A DNA stretch of 64,000 nt, taken from Gnetum montanum (taxonomy: Eukaryota; Streptophyta; Gnetopsida; Gnetales; Gnetaceae). This document shows, piece by piece, positions 23,090 through 35,599 of the stretch; position 1 is the first letter of the stretch; each line of letters opens with the position of its first letter. Position numbers and translations under genes: made by a program. The stretch lies in assembly GCA_015680685.1 (NCBI GenBank), contig MNCI01037504.1:631631-695630 (forward strand). The letters run 5' to 3'. The notes beneath the pieces are model-generated. The model saw nothing but the letters and a program-made list of their open reading frames with translations. It had not been told where the DNA came from and did no database searches.

Positions 23090-24960
23090 TTTTATTTATG
23101 AAATAAAGCTTTATTGTATCCAAAAATCCATATGATTTCTTGGATTGTTATTACATTTTTATGAAAATAAAATATAGATACTACAAATTCGCCAAGCATT
23201 AAAGAGGGCATCAAAAACCAATTATATAGGCTTTTTGCCATAACATTTTCGCAAAAGGGTAGTCATAGCACAACAACGAAGCACATATAACTCATCCTTT
23301 GGAAAAATTGACTCCATCTTCCACTTTCAATTCAAAGATTATGAGAACTTAAGCAAAGGTTACAAATAACATAGCAACACTTAATGGGAATAGTGGTTGA
23401 TAGATGGTGAGCTTCTACATCTAGTTTATTAAATCATATGTGGTATAAATAAAATTGTCTCTTACCTTCCACATTAGCTCATGGCTATGTTAAAGCCTTC
23501 TACTTGACTCATTGGCAAATATGATTAGGATTTTATTCCATGTCCTTCCAAGAGATAGTCCATGTTCTCAACAATTACATCCCTAAAAATACCAACCACA
23601 ATCTCATGAATCTTCAAGAACTACATTAGAAAATTTGTCTTGCCTTGAGATATGCAAACCATGAGTGTATGTGATGAATTGGCATAAGGTTTTCACTTCT
23701 AAAGGTATTAAATCATATTCACGTAATAATGTTGAGTAAGGTAGTTCTTCACCTTTAACTAATCAACTGGAAAATCTTTTTGTACTCTCTCAATATCTTT
23801 ATAAACTTTAGCACTAACTCCACATCCTCAAACAATACATCCATATAATATAGTAGGATAGATGATAGTATGAAAATTTTGTTTTCTGACTTTCCCAGCC
23901 TAATGTCCTAAATCCTTGCACATATTTTTGAAAACATACAAAGCCTTGAAGCCTCATATTATTTTTTCTTTGATGCACTTCTTTCATATGTAATTGTTCG
24001 TATAAATGAGACCTAAATAATTAAAGCAATCTATTATTTGTATACTAGTACCTCCAAAATAAAAGTTACAACAATTATTTTTTATACCCCAAATCATTAA
24101 TTTGGTTTTATCTACATTTACTTGAAAACCATATGAACAATAATAATTTTCCAAAATTTGCAACATATGTTGCATACCTTACATAGTAGTGGGAATCAAT
24201 GCAACATCATCTACATATAAAAGAAGATTCGCTGCTTGGGATCAAATTTTGATAGCATATTTTACCCATTGCATAACCATTCCTACATTTCATCAATAAA
24301 AATACCAAAGAGAGTTGGAGAATGTGAAAAATCTTGCTTAACTACAATTTTTCTCTATAATTAAACTTTTTTCTTCAAATGATTATCTATAATTTCAATA
24401 CTTACTTCGTCATACAATCTTTGAGTTACTAAAATCAAATATAAAAGGTGGCCAATTTTATGCAAGTGCAATAATAGTTTTGTATGAATCATTGAATTAT
24501 ATGTTTTGCAAAATCAATAAAATAATAAAAAAATTTTACTAGGCATTTGTGCAAACTTCATGCAATGTCTAAGTGTAACTAAGCGATCAAGAGTGGAGTG
24601 ATTTTATCTGAAACTAGCTTGATATCTTATCCTAACCTAGTTGCTCTAGCAAAAAGCCTAACAACTTAGTAAAAATAGTACTCACAAAGATCATTTGAAA
24701 ATTTTTTAAATCATTTTATCCCTCTTTTTATATAATAAGATAACTTTACCAATTATCCAATATTGATTTAATCATTGCTTCATTGCTAAATTTAATTTGT
24801 GCTTAATTTCTCTACCCGCAACAAATCCTACCCACTTTAATAATTCTGCATATAAACCATCTAAATCTAAAGCTTTGCCATATGCTAACTCTTTAATACA
24901 CTCTATGACTTCCCTAGAGTAAATTGGAGAGGTGCTTGTTATACGATGGCAACAGAATTA
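23090..24960 (-). mobile_element. Decayed LINE, reverse transcriptase 3' part (second copy)
   Basis: It is colinear with 1700-3240 on the same strand. A readable 63-codon stretch at 24,175-23,984 contains GFQVNVDKTKLMIW and CFNYLGLIYTNN, the block after the YxDD site in this LINE group (VNxxKTKxM ... YLG). Further upstream on the minus strand (about 24,300-24,960) the RT is shattered by stops and shifts. The 3' end near 23,096 carries AATAAAGC as in the first copy. Confidence 0.82.
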
Positions 24961-25439
24961 CCCATCTTGTGTTGTAAATTTTCACCTAAAGGATCTACGT
25001 AATAAGTTACTAAAGAGACATCAATATTTAAAAATCTTTAATATAGCAAATATCCAGTACTAATATAACTTGAATACTTAAACCAATAGTAGTAATATGA
25101 ATAACTCATATAAAATTTACCAAAGACTTATCATTTTCTTCTAAAAATATGTTTTGTAATATTTTAATACTACATAATTTAATATTTGTAGTAAATACAA
25201 TTAACATAATGTGCTCTCATGAATTTAGAATTGTTGCATGCACCACCTTTAAACTTTTTTCAATAAAACTAAATATTTTTTGCTTTTTATTTTATTTGAA
25301 TTTGTGCCCTCTTTTTTCATATCTTTAATAACTTTCTAATTTTACTGGCATAGCATGTTTGGAAATGAACATCTAAAATATTTTTTCAATGGATGTGATT
25401 TTTTTAAGAGGATATGATGTTTCTTTCTCCAGTTACTCT
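24961..25439. repeat. AT-rich repeat similar to 5150-5400
   Basis: Shares with the 5.2 kb region the blocks 'cattttcttctaaa', 'gtgctctcatg' and 'caataaaactaaat' in the same order. Origin unknown. Confidence 0.5.
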
Positions 25440-25510
25440 AATTTTTCTAAATGTAGAGTAGATTGTAATAATTAAAGATAACACATTTTCAGACAATTTC
25501 TAAACATCGT

Positions 25511-26520
25511 TGATGAATCATCAGTTGGCTAAGATATTGTAATGCTATGATGTAGATGCTACATCACATCTACATTGTAGCATCCCTGTTGATGCATCTT
25601 TGTTTGCTACTACATTGTAGATGCTATATCACATGGGTTTTATGAGAAGGTCAATTTTTTGTCCACTATGATATTGCATATCCAATATCATATATTTGAT
25701 ATCGTAGCACAAGCTATGTTATTGAATGTCCAATATCACAAGATGCATGCCAACCTATACATATAGTATGTAGGCGCACGATCCAAACAACTTTCATTCT
25801 ATCCTTAGGTAGACTCTTTCAGTTTGTTTTTGTAGTTTTAACAATAAAGTGAATGCCCACAGTATGGTGTTGAAGAGTTGTATGGAACCTTTATTTGAGT
25901 GAAGTGTACTTGGGCACAATTCATGTCCGGAAATAAAGATTGAGATTGCTTTTCATCATTGCAGCATCCACTTAGTTTTACTATTTCACTTACCATAGTT
26001 TTTACTATTTTCTTACTTTAATCATTTACATTTTCAAGTACTTTACTTTCTTATTCATTACTCAAGCAAAATAAGTATGACTCTTTTTGAGTATTTAAGT
26101 GTAATCATTCAATAATCCCAGTAGTGTTATAACTTGGTTCACCTAATAGCATAATGCTTAGTAACCTAGTAAAGGTTACATAAGCCCAACCATGTATGAT
26201 AACCTAGGATCAGATACTCATCACTCTAGGCTAGAGTAGATTTGCATTACCATCATTACTTAGACTTAAGACTAAATTTCATTCCCAATTATGTTTATCA
26301 ATAGGAGTAATTAAAACCTAACATCAATCATCATATGCCTCACTTTGGACTAAACCATACATGACAAAGCTACCACTAGTTTGACTAGGAAGACACCATA
26401 CTACAATCAATGCCTAACAATCTAGATGCCACAAGTAGTCCCATCCATGGAATTTGACCAGATCATGCGTGAATGCTTGTCATTCATATGGTTGGCCGTA
26501 GGGGTAACCGTTGCTCATCA
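25511..26520 (+). mobile_element. Solo LTR (1010 bp), related family
   Basis: It starts TGATGAATC and ends TTGCTCATCA. The flanks ATCGT (25,506-25,510) and ATGAT (26,521-26,525) agree at 3 of 5 bases, so the target duplication has decayed. The LINE paralog at about 10,940-10,980 shows the undisturbed sequence across this point. The U3 contains inverted 'gatgtagatgctacatc'-type repeats and GATATTG/CAATATC pairs; AATAAA is at 25,933-25,938. No internal region, so it is a recombination product. Confidence 0.82.
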
Positions 26521-27867
26521 ATGATGTACTATGAATTTCTAAATAGATAGTAACATTATCATTAAAATCATTGCACTATATAATATCAAATTTTTAAAGA
26601 AGTTTAACATTTTAGGAGGAGTGTAATCCTAGGAAGAAGAACATTCTAAGAATTTTAATTTGCTTGGCTTTACTAGAATAAAGGTAGTAAGTAGTAAATC
26701 TCACAAACACGAAGACCATCAAAAATATTAACTTGTATTTTTACAAAAAAAATTACTTCCGAAGGCAATCAAGATAAAAAAGATTGATGATTATAAACAA
26801 TATATTTACTTAAGGATTATTCAAAGAAAATGCCTTGAATTCCTTTTTTTTTTCTTTTACTTTTACCCATGATATGCAACATATTCTGCAAAGCTAGGTA
26901 TATCAAAAAAAAATATCCTTTTCAATAAATAGGACAAAGATATTGTAGAATTTAAATTAAAAGGTGAAGTTTACATATGTGGTGGCTTCAACGCAAGGAT
27001 TAGTTCGAAGCAAATTATGAATTGATATGAAATATTATGGCCAAATTATAACTAAATTAGAACTAAAAAATATCAAATAGAAAACTACATGTTAGAATGG
27101 AAATAAGGCCTTGATCTTATCATAATGAGATGAACTTCTTCTGTGATCTCAAGGTATTATCACAATAATTATTTATTTTCCATGATAAAGTTTAGCCAAC
27201 TAGTAGTTTACCTCTCAGCCGAAATAAAGTTTCTCCATTACTTTATGGACATTTTATTTACAAAGATAAAGGGTTCTACAAAAATTTATTTCATCTTAAG
27301 ACAAATACCATAACTAGTTACATGCTCCCAAATATTTTACAACTTACATATGATAAAGTAATACACTAAATTGAGAGAATAACTTTGGAAAAATTCTAAA
27401 TGTAGAAGGATTATATGTTGAATTATGAAAATGTGAAAGAGGCAGTATGGAAAGAGAGTTTGGGAATGCTTATTAAATGACTTCAAACTACTTTGACTAG
27501 ACAATGAATGACTAGCAGAGTTATTATGCTTTTAAAAAAATGGAGAAAATTCATATTTAAATAATTACAAGTTGATTATGATCATTGACTTGTTTGCAAA
27601 ATTTTCAAGTACTAATTTGGAGAAAAATTGAGATATGGAGGAAAAGTAAATAATTCACATGTTATTTCAAAAGCAAGATTCAAGAAAAAAAAACATTCTA
27701 CACTAAATCATCTGGTTACTTTGAGAAATTGCATTGAATAAAAAAAAGGGGAAACAAGGTAAAATATTTATTTTCTTTATTACTAAAGCATTTGACATTG
27801 TTGCAAGACAACAATCATGAAGTAGATGTATCCAACTTAAAGTTGATTTTCGTTTACTCAACGTCAT

Positions 27868-28684
27868 TGATGAAGCGCTATATAGTCGATGCGTCGACTA
27901 GGCTATATATACGGGGCCCGTTTACGCAGCCGCCTATCCCGACCTATACATAAGAGGGCCTTCCGCCTCATTTAGGCATCCTTTTGTTAGTTGTAACAAA
28001 GCTCTTGCATTTTGTTTCCGTAGGAGTTAGATTGTTTTCCCAAGTGCATGCCTGCAGTGTGATGCTTGTAATTGTACGGCACCTTTATTCGAGTGTGACG
28101 TACTTGGACATGCACATGATCGGAAATAAAGATGGAGATTACTTCATCATTGCAACATTCACTTAGTTTTAATTGTTTAATTGTTATTTTTATTTATTGT
28201 TTTCTTAGTTAATATTTCTTTATCATCATTTACTATTCCTATTGTTAAATGGGGAATGAGTATGACTTAATCACAAGCATTTAAGTGTGACTACTTGGTA
28301 ACCCAACAATGTAACTAGGATCTACGCTTGGTAATCCCAGTAGTAGTCATGCACAAGGTCCAAGATGTGTACGGAGGATTCAGGAACAGATGCTCATCGC
28401 ACTTAGGCTAGCTTAGACTTTATTTTCTATTGTTTATTAATTTAATCAAGATTATTTTCCATTGTCTCTAAGAGTAGCACTAGTTTAGGATCACATCATA
28501 CGCCTCACTATGGACTAAACCATACGTGACAAAGCAAATACTAGTCCAGGTGGGAAGATAGCGAACTGTGATCAGCGTGTAACGATCTAGATACCACAAC
28601 TAGCCTGTCCACGGAGTTCGACCGGATTGTGCGTGAACGCTTGTATTTGTATGGTTGAGTCTAGGGATACCTAGCCACTCATCA
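27868..28684 (+). mobile_element. Solo LTR (817 bp), related family
   Basis: It starts TGATGAAGCG and ends CCACTCATCA. It is flanked by GTCAT (27,863-27,867) and GCCAT (28,685-28,689), a 5-bp duplication with one transition. The U3 has GTCGATGCGTCGAC dyads and TATATATAC; AATAAA lies near 28,125. Its 3' half resembles the other LTRs in the window, while its U3 differs. Confidence 0.87.
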
Positions 28685-29960
28685 GCCATTCAAAAATTTT
28701 ACAAAGAAATAATTTTGAAATTAAAAGAGGAAAAAAATTACACAATCTTGTCAGTTTTATAGTAAAGTAGGAGTAAAGTATGGTTGTCCTTTTTCACCAA
28801 CTTTATTTGGCATTTTTATTGATGAACTAGAAGAATAGATTTAAGAGGTACCTACAAATCATCCTAGTGAATTAGATTAATCATAGATATGACTTTTAGT
28901 CTTTGAAAATGTTGTATCATTAATAGCAAATTCAGAAACATTGTTAAAAGAAATGTTGTATTAATTACAAATATTTTGTGAATGTACAAAAATGAAGGTA
29001 AAAGTTTGAAAACTAAAATGCTAATTTCTGAAACTAACAAGAGAGGTTACACCTTGTAGCTAAATTATAAAGGACTTAAGATTGTGAATACTTATAGATG
29101 TCGTACAATGAGTTGTAAATGGATAAAACACCTTCTATAAAATGACGAACAAATATAGTAGTCAAAATATTTGGACTTGGACAATTCAAAAATATCATAA
29201 ATGTGTGTTATGGGACCCATGTCTTTATCAAAATGTAGGGAAAATTTTCTAAAACAATTCATGTTGGATAAATTTAAGATGAACTCAAATTCCATATGCA
29301 ATACTTTTATCAAAAGTTGCCATTAGAAGTTGAAGCAATGTACTAGTTCTTAAATAAAAATAATACTAAGATTTCTCTAGAGATCATCTGAAAAGCTCAA
29401 GGGTTAGTTCCATGAAGGATGATTGTGGCTACAAAAATGGGATATTTATAATATTGATAAAATAATAATTATTGAAATAGCTTAGAAACTTGTTACAAAG
29501 AAAGTTTTAGAGATACACAAAATGAGGTACATGTATAAGAAAAACTTTAATTTTACTAGTAAAATATTAGATGTAGTAGACATGATGAAATAAAATATCT
29601 ACATGCAATAATTCCAGTATCCATGAGAGCCTTAATTAGCAAAGTAAGAATGGGATTACATGATATTTGAGTTAAAATTTAAAGATGGAATAATGAGTAG
29701 CATGAAAACAGAATATATAAAAGATAAGCAACTTGTGTGAGCTATTTAAGAAATATATAGAAGACGTGTTTAAGTTACATGAATAGTAAACAAATCTATT
29801 GTATTCAGGATTTATTAATACCTGCAAAGTTCATTTGTATAACAGATTTTTGAGTCTACACAAACGTAATTGACTCCTTACAAAGTATTATGAAAAGAAA
29901 AAATTGGCAATAAAGGCAAAGATACTTGATATAAAATTAGACATATTTTATGTTCTTTGA

Positions 29961-32089
29961 TAGAGTACTAGATGAATAAAATGTGACATCTTGAACAAGG
30001 CAACTTGTAGCGAAGGTCTATTCTCAGCAGGTTGCAGGTTGTACTAAAGTTAATCCATATTATTGAAACCGCTGTGAAAGAGGAAATAACCAGTAAGACA
30101 TAACTATTCGTTGAATATGGATGAATAAATTGAAAAAAAGAAAAGGTGCAGTTGATGACAGCTTGCACCGCAGCGCTTGAGTGTAAACCTTTACCGGGAG
30201 ATTATTGCATTGCTTCAGATTGGGCTCACTATCTTATTTCATGAACACAATTATAATCAACCCAAACATTTGCATGCATGCAAGCACGCAGCGCAGACAA
30301 CGTAGTTACTTATTTATTAGTTACTCATGGAAGTTCAGTCCTGCACATGGAGAGTTAATGAAGCGGGAATTACCAGATGAGCGCCAACAGAAAGCGCTTC
30401 AACCATCCTCCTTATGAGAGAAGCAATGTCAATTGCTAACGACTAAGTCCACTTTCCACTGTTGGCACTGAGCTTGGGGCAGGTAAAAATGTTTTTTCTT
30501 CATCTCACCAAATCTTTTCAAATTTGTACCTCCAAAACGTATAAAGTCAACCAAACTCGGCTCATTACCTGATTCCTTCTCCTTTCATGTGCGGAAGGAG
30601 AAAAATATGAGGTTGATACGACAGCTCCCAAGGCAAGGACACAAACTGCCCGCAGGCGTTCACGTTCGTTCATCCCATCGTTACGTTAACAAACTGCCAT
30701 TGGCTCTCACATTAAAAACATCTACTGGACTGGTGACGCCGAGGAATTCAAATTCTCGTGCCCATGACCATGCCCACAGCCAGAGCCAGCATCGCTGCGA
30801 CTGGGTCTGTCCCGCGTCTGCGGATAAGCACGGGTCGTTGATCACGGCCATGATTTCAGATTCCGCGTGCACCCATACCTAACTGCTAAGGAAAACAAAA
30901 CAGCTGCAGCTGCTGTTGTTTTGTTTTTAATTGTTGTGATGCGTTGTTTTATTTACTTAAATGCTAAGCTTGTGTTACCTTAAAAGTTGCCTCCTTTTTT
31001 CCGATAGAATAACGCAGATAACATAAAGAGCACTCACACCCGAGTTTGTCAGGTTGCGCGGTGCCGTGGCTTGGACTTGAATTGGGCGTCTGCACTGTGA
31101 CAGATGCGTCCCCCGCCATCCATCAAAGTCCTTTGCTTTGCTTCTGTTTATGAGTTTGTATTTGTTGACCGTTCTCGATGCATTCATCTATCGCCAATTT
31201 CAGTATCGGGCTTCATTCATTCATTCACTCGTTCCGGTATTCTTGCCATGATGATTATCGATTGGGTGGTGGAAATGCGATTAGGCATTGATGTTGATCT
31301 GCATGTCATGTCACACGTGTGCTGCGAGCGTTCGGTAATTTGGCATATTACAAATCGCTTTCTGTTTGGTTTGGTTTTGTTGCTACCTCTTTGACTGTGA
31401 TTAAACAGCTAATAAACAAATGTCCGATCATGGCAGATATAGCAACGTCTTCTTCATTCGTAAGTTGTAACCAGCTGTGCAATTGACTGGGCGCTCCCAC
31501 ATTGTTGGATAACGATGATTAGATACACAGTGAACTTCCTTCGTATTCAGTTGATACATAGCTGTAATCCACAAAATTCTCCCTCCCTTGCTGGATGTAA
31601 TCAAAGTGCCATTAACAGGTTGTAAAGGTGACTTTGGGTACTTTGAAAGATACAATTAAAAATTGTAGAATCACTTGCTTTTGGAAAGTACGTGTTTCCA
31701 ACAAGGTCTCAGTCAGGTAGCTCATGGATTTGCGAGTTTGAAAAGTTAGCGCATGCAGAATAGACCTCCAAAGAGTCGTAAAGATGCCATACTTTGGATT
31801 ATAAAATGTAGTTTTGTAGAATATATTTAGATTTTTACGGGGGTGAATGGTAGCCTGTTCTATTGGAATGAAGATACTCTGATAAATTTAAAATTTTCAT
31901 TTTCCAATTTTACTTATCCTTATACAAGTACAACAGATTGATCTAAATAATTTTTGAATTGATATCATGTAACAATATTTTTGTAATTGAACAAAGCAGC
32001 AATCTCATTGATGTTGCATGTTTTCAGTCAGCTAACTACAAGTTTGATGTTAAGTTTTGAGTAGGTTTAGAAAGTAGCTAAAACTAAAT
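29961..32089. other. Gene-free DNA with rising GC content, no gene recognised
   Basis: From about 30,150 the sequence turns richer in CpG and in balanced bases than the LINE-filled DNA before it. Several short frames exist (97 aa from 30,589; 96 aa from 31,104) but none shows a domain or splice context that could be supported. It may be old gene-flanking sequence. Confidence 0.5.
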
Positions 32090-32480
32090 GAAAAATGTGG
32101 TCACCAGATCCGATAAGATATTTGTGAGACGATAGATACCTCGTTTACTTGTTCTACTTGTCGAATAAATGAGCTAGGACCACCTGGAATTCGTGGTTCA
32201 ATGGACCGAATTTACGGTCAAAGATGTAACATATTGGGTATGCAATTATGCAAGCTCACACATTTTAGTGACCAGACAGAGTGGGAGGAGAGACAGAGAC
32301 ACAGAGGAAAAGACGAGTATGGGAATCTTTACACTTGGCATGCCACCTGACTACAGCAAAACCGAGGCTTTGATACAAAACAATGTGCGCCTTCTGACGG
32401 CCATGCTTGTAACTTACCATCGACAGCCATACGTGAGATGGGCCAGGAAAACGTTCTAGAAGCAGAAGAAGAAGCAGCAG
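32090..32480 (+). repeat. Segment colinear with the NAC upstream region
   Basis: A 50-bp block (32,174-32,223) with the core ATTCGTGGTTCAATGGACC matches 41,709-41,757 with about two differences. Weaker matches occur in the same order: 32,115-32,150 with about 41,640-41,680; 'gcatgccacct' 32,338 with 41,858; 'acgttctagaagcag' 32,451 with 42,362. It looks like a duplicate of the NAC 5' flank; no NAC coding sequence follows here. Confidence 0.6.
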
Positions 32481-33279
32481 CAGCAGTTTAGAATATTTGA
32501 GGCTGAAAGTAAGCTCCTTTGCTCTCCTGAAGACACTGTCCACTACATCAGTACTGACCAATCACACCCGTGCCACCCTGTCCGTCATTGGGCATCTGAA
32601 CTCCACTGGAATCCTACCCTATCCTGGGCAACAAGTAGATAAGCATGAACCCAGGAACCTCAGCTGCTGTTTGGTTACCTGATTCTATAGGCCTTCAATA
32701 ACATAAATTTTGAATTCATATCTATAAAGCGGTGGATCGGGATCAGAGTTATCTGTCCTGCAAACAGCTGATACCATTTATTTTTCAGAATTCCTAGCTA
32801 TTTGATGCTGCTAAACACTAGCTCTTCAATCATCATATAACTCCTTTTGTTCATGGTCGCCTGTAAAATACAGCAATGTAAGATGGATGGCCTAGTTTAT
32901 GGCATCTCTGTAAATCTGAAAAAAACAATACATCTGTCAAGAAAAACAAAAGTACAGGGTGGGTGAAAAGGATTAATAATTCATCCTCATAAAATTACCC
33001 AAAAATCAACATTTTTTAAAAGATTCATGCAAACAAACATCTTTCATAAAGTCCTCCTCAAGTTCTTTATAATTCAATTCTAATAATTTTGCTTAATTCG
33101 CACTTTTATTGTTCAATACCACAATATTTTTGTTTCCACTCTGAGCTGCAGGTCAATGCAGTTAATTAAGCCATAGGCTGGAACACGACAAATACGCATG
33201 GATACAGCAATAAGGAATGAGCTACAGTTCCTATTTCATACACAAGTGCATATTAATTTTAAAAATAACTTATGTTTAA
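32481..33279. other. Intergenic, nothing recognised
   Basis: Contains a short (AGC)n run at about 32,462-32,487 and otherwise no supported feature. Confidence 0.5.
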
Positions 33280-33760
33280 AAATATCATTATCATCGTAAT
33301 TCTAGCCTTGCTCCATCAAAATGTAAGCATTCATATTTATGAAGAGCTGGATCTTTGTTTATTTGAAATTTCTTATATAATGTTGGATCATTTGTCTCTA
33401 TTTATTATGGTCTTCCTTTAAGTGGTTTCATGAAACATTGATATAGCAATCCTTTTTATAGGCTCTTTATCATATTTTATTTGCACATGCTTAAAATATC
33501 TAAGGCCATTCTTGTAACTTATCTATAGAGAAGCCATGCCAAGTCTTCCTATTAGGTTTGTATTATGCAATTTATCTCTTCTAGTAGCATTCAACAACCA
33601 TTTAAGCATTTGTACTTCTACCATTGATTTGTTGTTCATGCCTCTTTTATACTACCCAACATTCAGCATCATAAAATATAGCAATGTAGATCACTATCCT
33701 ATAAAATCATCTCTTTACTTTTGTTAAGACTCTTTTATTACATAAAATACAACTAGCCTT
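33280..33760 (-). mobile_element. RTE-type LINE fragment (RT C-terminal part)
   Basis: On the minus strand a 30-codon open stretch (33,624-33,535) contains VEVQMLKWLL then ATRRDKLHNTN, the counterpart of the plant RTE block VAEMRMLRWM..TRxDxIRNE. Upstream is FYDAECWVV (family YGSECW) and downstream LRYFKHVQ (family RWFGHVQR), each in a shifted frame. Flanked by AT-rich DNA; a non-functional relic. Confidence 0.75.
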
Positions 33761-35599
33761 TCTCCATTTTAACCATGTTGCTTAGATCATATTTCTTATA
33801 TCCTTATAAATTTTATAATCTCATTAAACATTGATCCTATGTAGCAAAACTATTTATGATGTAGATCTCCTCTAACTCATTTCATTATTGTCAACTTTTA
33901 TTAGTCCTAGCAATGTCACACTTGCAATGATGGGAATATTACTCTTTCTTCAAATGGAAATTTAAATTTGATGACCAATTATGCATATCATGCTAAAGCA
34001 CATAGTGGTAAAACCTAAACCTAAAAACAAGTGAATTAGAGTCACAAAAGTCAACATTTTTTAAAATAAAATGCAAAGTTAGCACACTCAATAGTAAAAG
34101 ATTCATTTAGTTTAACACCCCTTTAAAAAACCCAAAAAGTTTTATTGCTACGTCAAGCCTCTCAAGTTTTTTATGTCTTGAATTCAATAATGTTGCTTCA
34201 TTATCTCCTTTGGAAAAGATAATTTTTAAATCCAAATAGGGGGTATGAATTAAAAAGCATAAAAAATTAGTAGCAAAAATTCTAGCTAAGAAATTCATTT
34301 AAGTAATTCCTCAACTTACTTCTGCTTCAAATTTAAGAATTTTGCTTAATTCTCTCCTTTGAAAATGATATTTTTAAAATCCAAATAGGGGACATGATTA
34401 AAAGTGCATAAACATTAGTAGCAATAATTCTGGGTTAGGATAAACGAGTTAAGAGAAAATCAACAAGATAACCATGAAAGCCTTAGTAAATTCATGTGGT
34501 ATAAATTAAAAAGCATAAAAATAAGTTATCAACAATGCTAAGAATATAAGATGGGAATTAAAGAGAAATTCAACAAGGCAAACATAGAGTAACTGCAAGG
34601 TACTTGTTTCTCAAGTTAGAGTATGAAAGTTCAAGCATGTGCACAACCACTTGAAGAGGTCAAGCTCTTGCATTCACCAACCCTCCAAGAACCTGCTTAG
34701 TAGAATAAGTATTGAAGATATATGTAATGATCTTTTATATAACTAGGTCATAACCTACCATCTTTCATATTCTTAATAAATCAACATAACATGTCTATGG
34801 AAAATATCATATAAAAATAATTACTTGATATAGCATTTTGAATTCATGTTTCTTCTATGCCATTTTTAAGGAACCATAATCTTTTATAAAGGTTTTTTGA
34901 AAGAAAATTTAATTTTATGCTGAATTTAATAGATGCTTTAAATCTATATTTTTTTTTCTAAGAATATATAAATGAATGTTTTAATCTTTGTATTAGAATC
35001 CATAAAATTTTTAGAAGAGAATTAAAGAGAAAACTTGTCTATGTGTTTATAAAAATACAGTAAGAGACTTCAAAAAGTATTCTCCTAGTAAAAAAACTAT
35101 ATTATTAGAAATTATGAATATACTATTTGAAAGTTAGTATTTATTTTCGAAGGTTTGGTGATTTCAGTTTTAAATTCTTTACTTCTCCCACATTTCTTAC
35201 AAAGAATAGTGTTTTCTTATTGGAATCTAGAAACATAAGAGATTTATTTATAATCTATAAGTAAATTTAGATTAATTAAAGCACTACTAATTATTGGAAT
35301 GTATAGATGAACCAAAATAAAATTAAGCAACAAGTTTATTGAAGGCTTGATAAATTTACAACTAGTTAAAGAACTCAAATTTTGTAAGCTATCCAAGATA
35401 AACTTTGACCACTAGACATAATGCTTATCTTAAACCTTTCATTAAATGGAAATTTTATCAAGAAGACGAATAAAAAAGTTTAACAATTAAAAGATATTTA
35501 AAGCTCAAAGTAGAAATTGAAATGTTTGTATTATTATTATTATTTTCGGTAAGAAGCATATTTATAAAACACATTCAATGACGTTTAGAAATTCAAAAG
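33761..35599. other. AT-rich intergenic with a 149-bp imperfect tandem repeat
   Basis: Two copies lie at about 34,186-34,290 and 34,335-34,440, both with 'aaatccaaatagggg' and 'attagtagcaa.aattct'. No coding sequence is supported in the remainder. Confidence 0.55.

Larger units (their letters stand above)
25440..29960 (+). mobile_element. Decayed LINE interrupted by two solo LTRs
   Basis: Pieces at 25,440-25,510, 26,521-27,867 and 28,685-29,960 read as one plus-strand LINE once the two LTRs are removed. The endonuclease motif GEVYICGGFNARI is at 26,963-27,000. RT has YGCPFSPTLFGIFIDELEE at about 28,779-28,836, then LLVFENVVSLIANSETLLKE, the decayed YxDD region, near 28,895-28,950. The rest has many stops. 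It is the same family as 10,590-12,718/19,977-20,910 and probably as the minus-strand relics at 1.7 and 23.1 kb. Confidence 0.8.
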
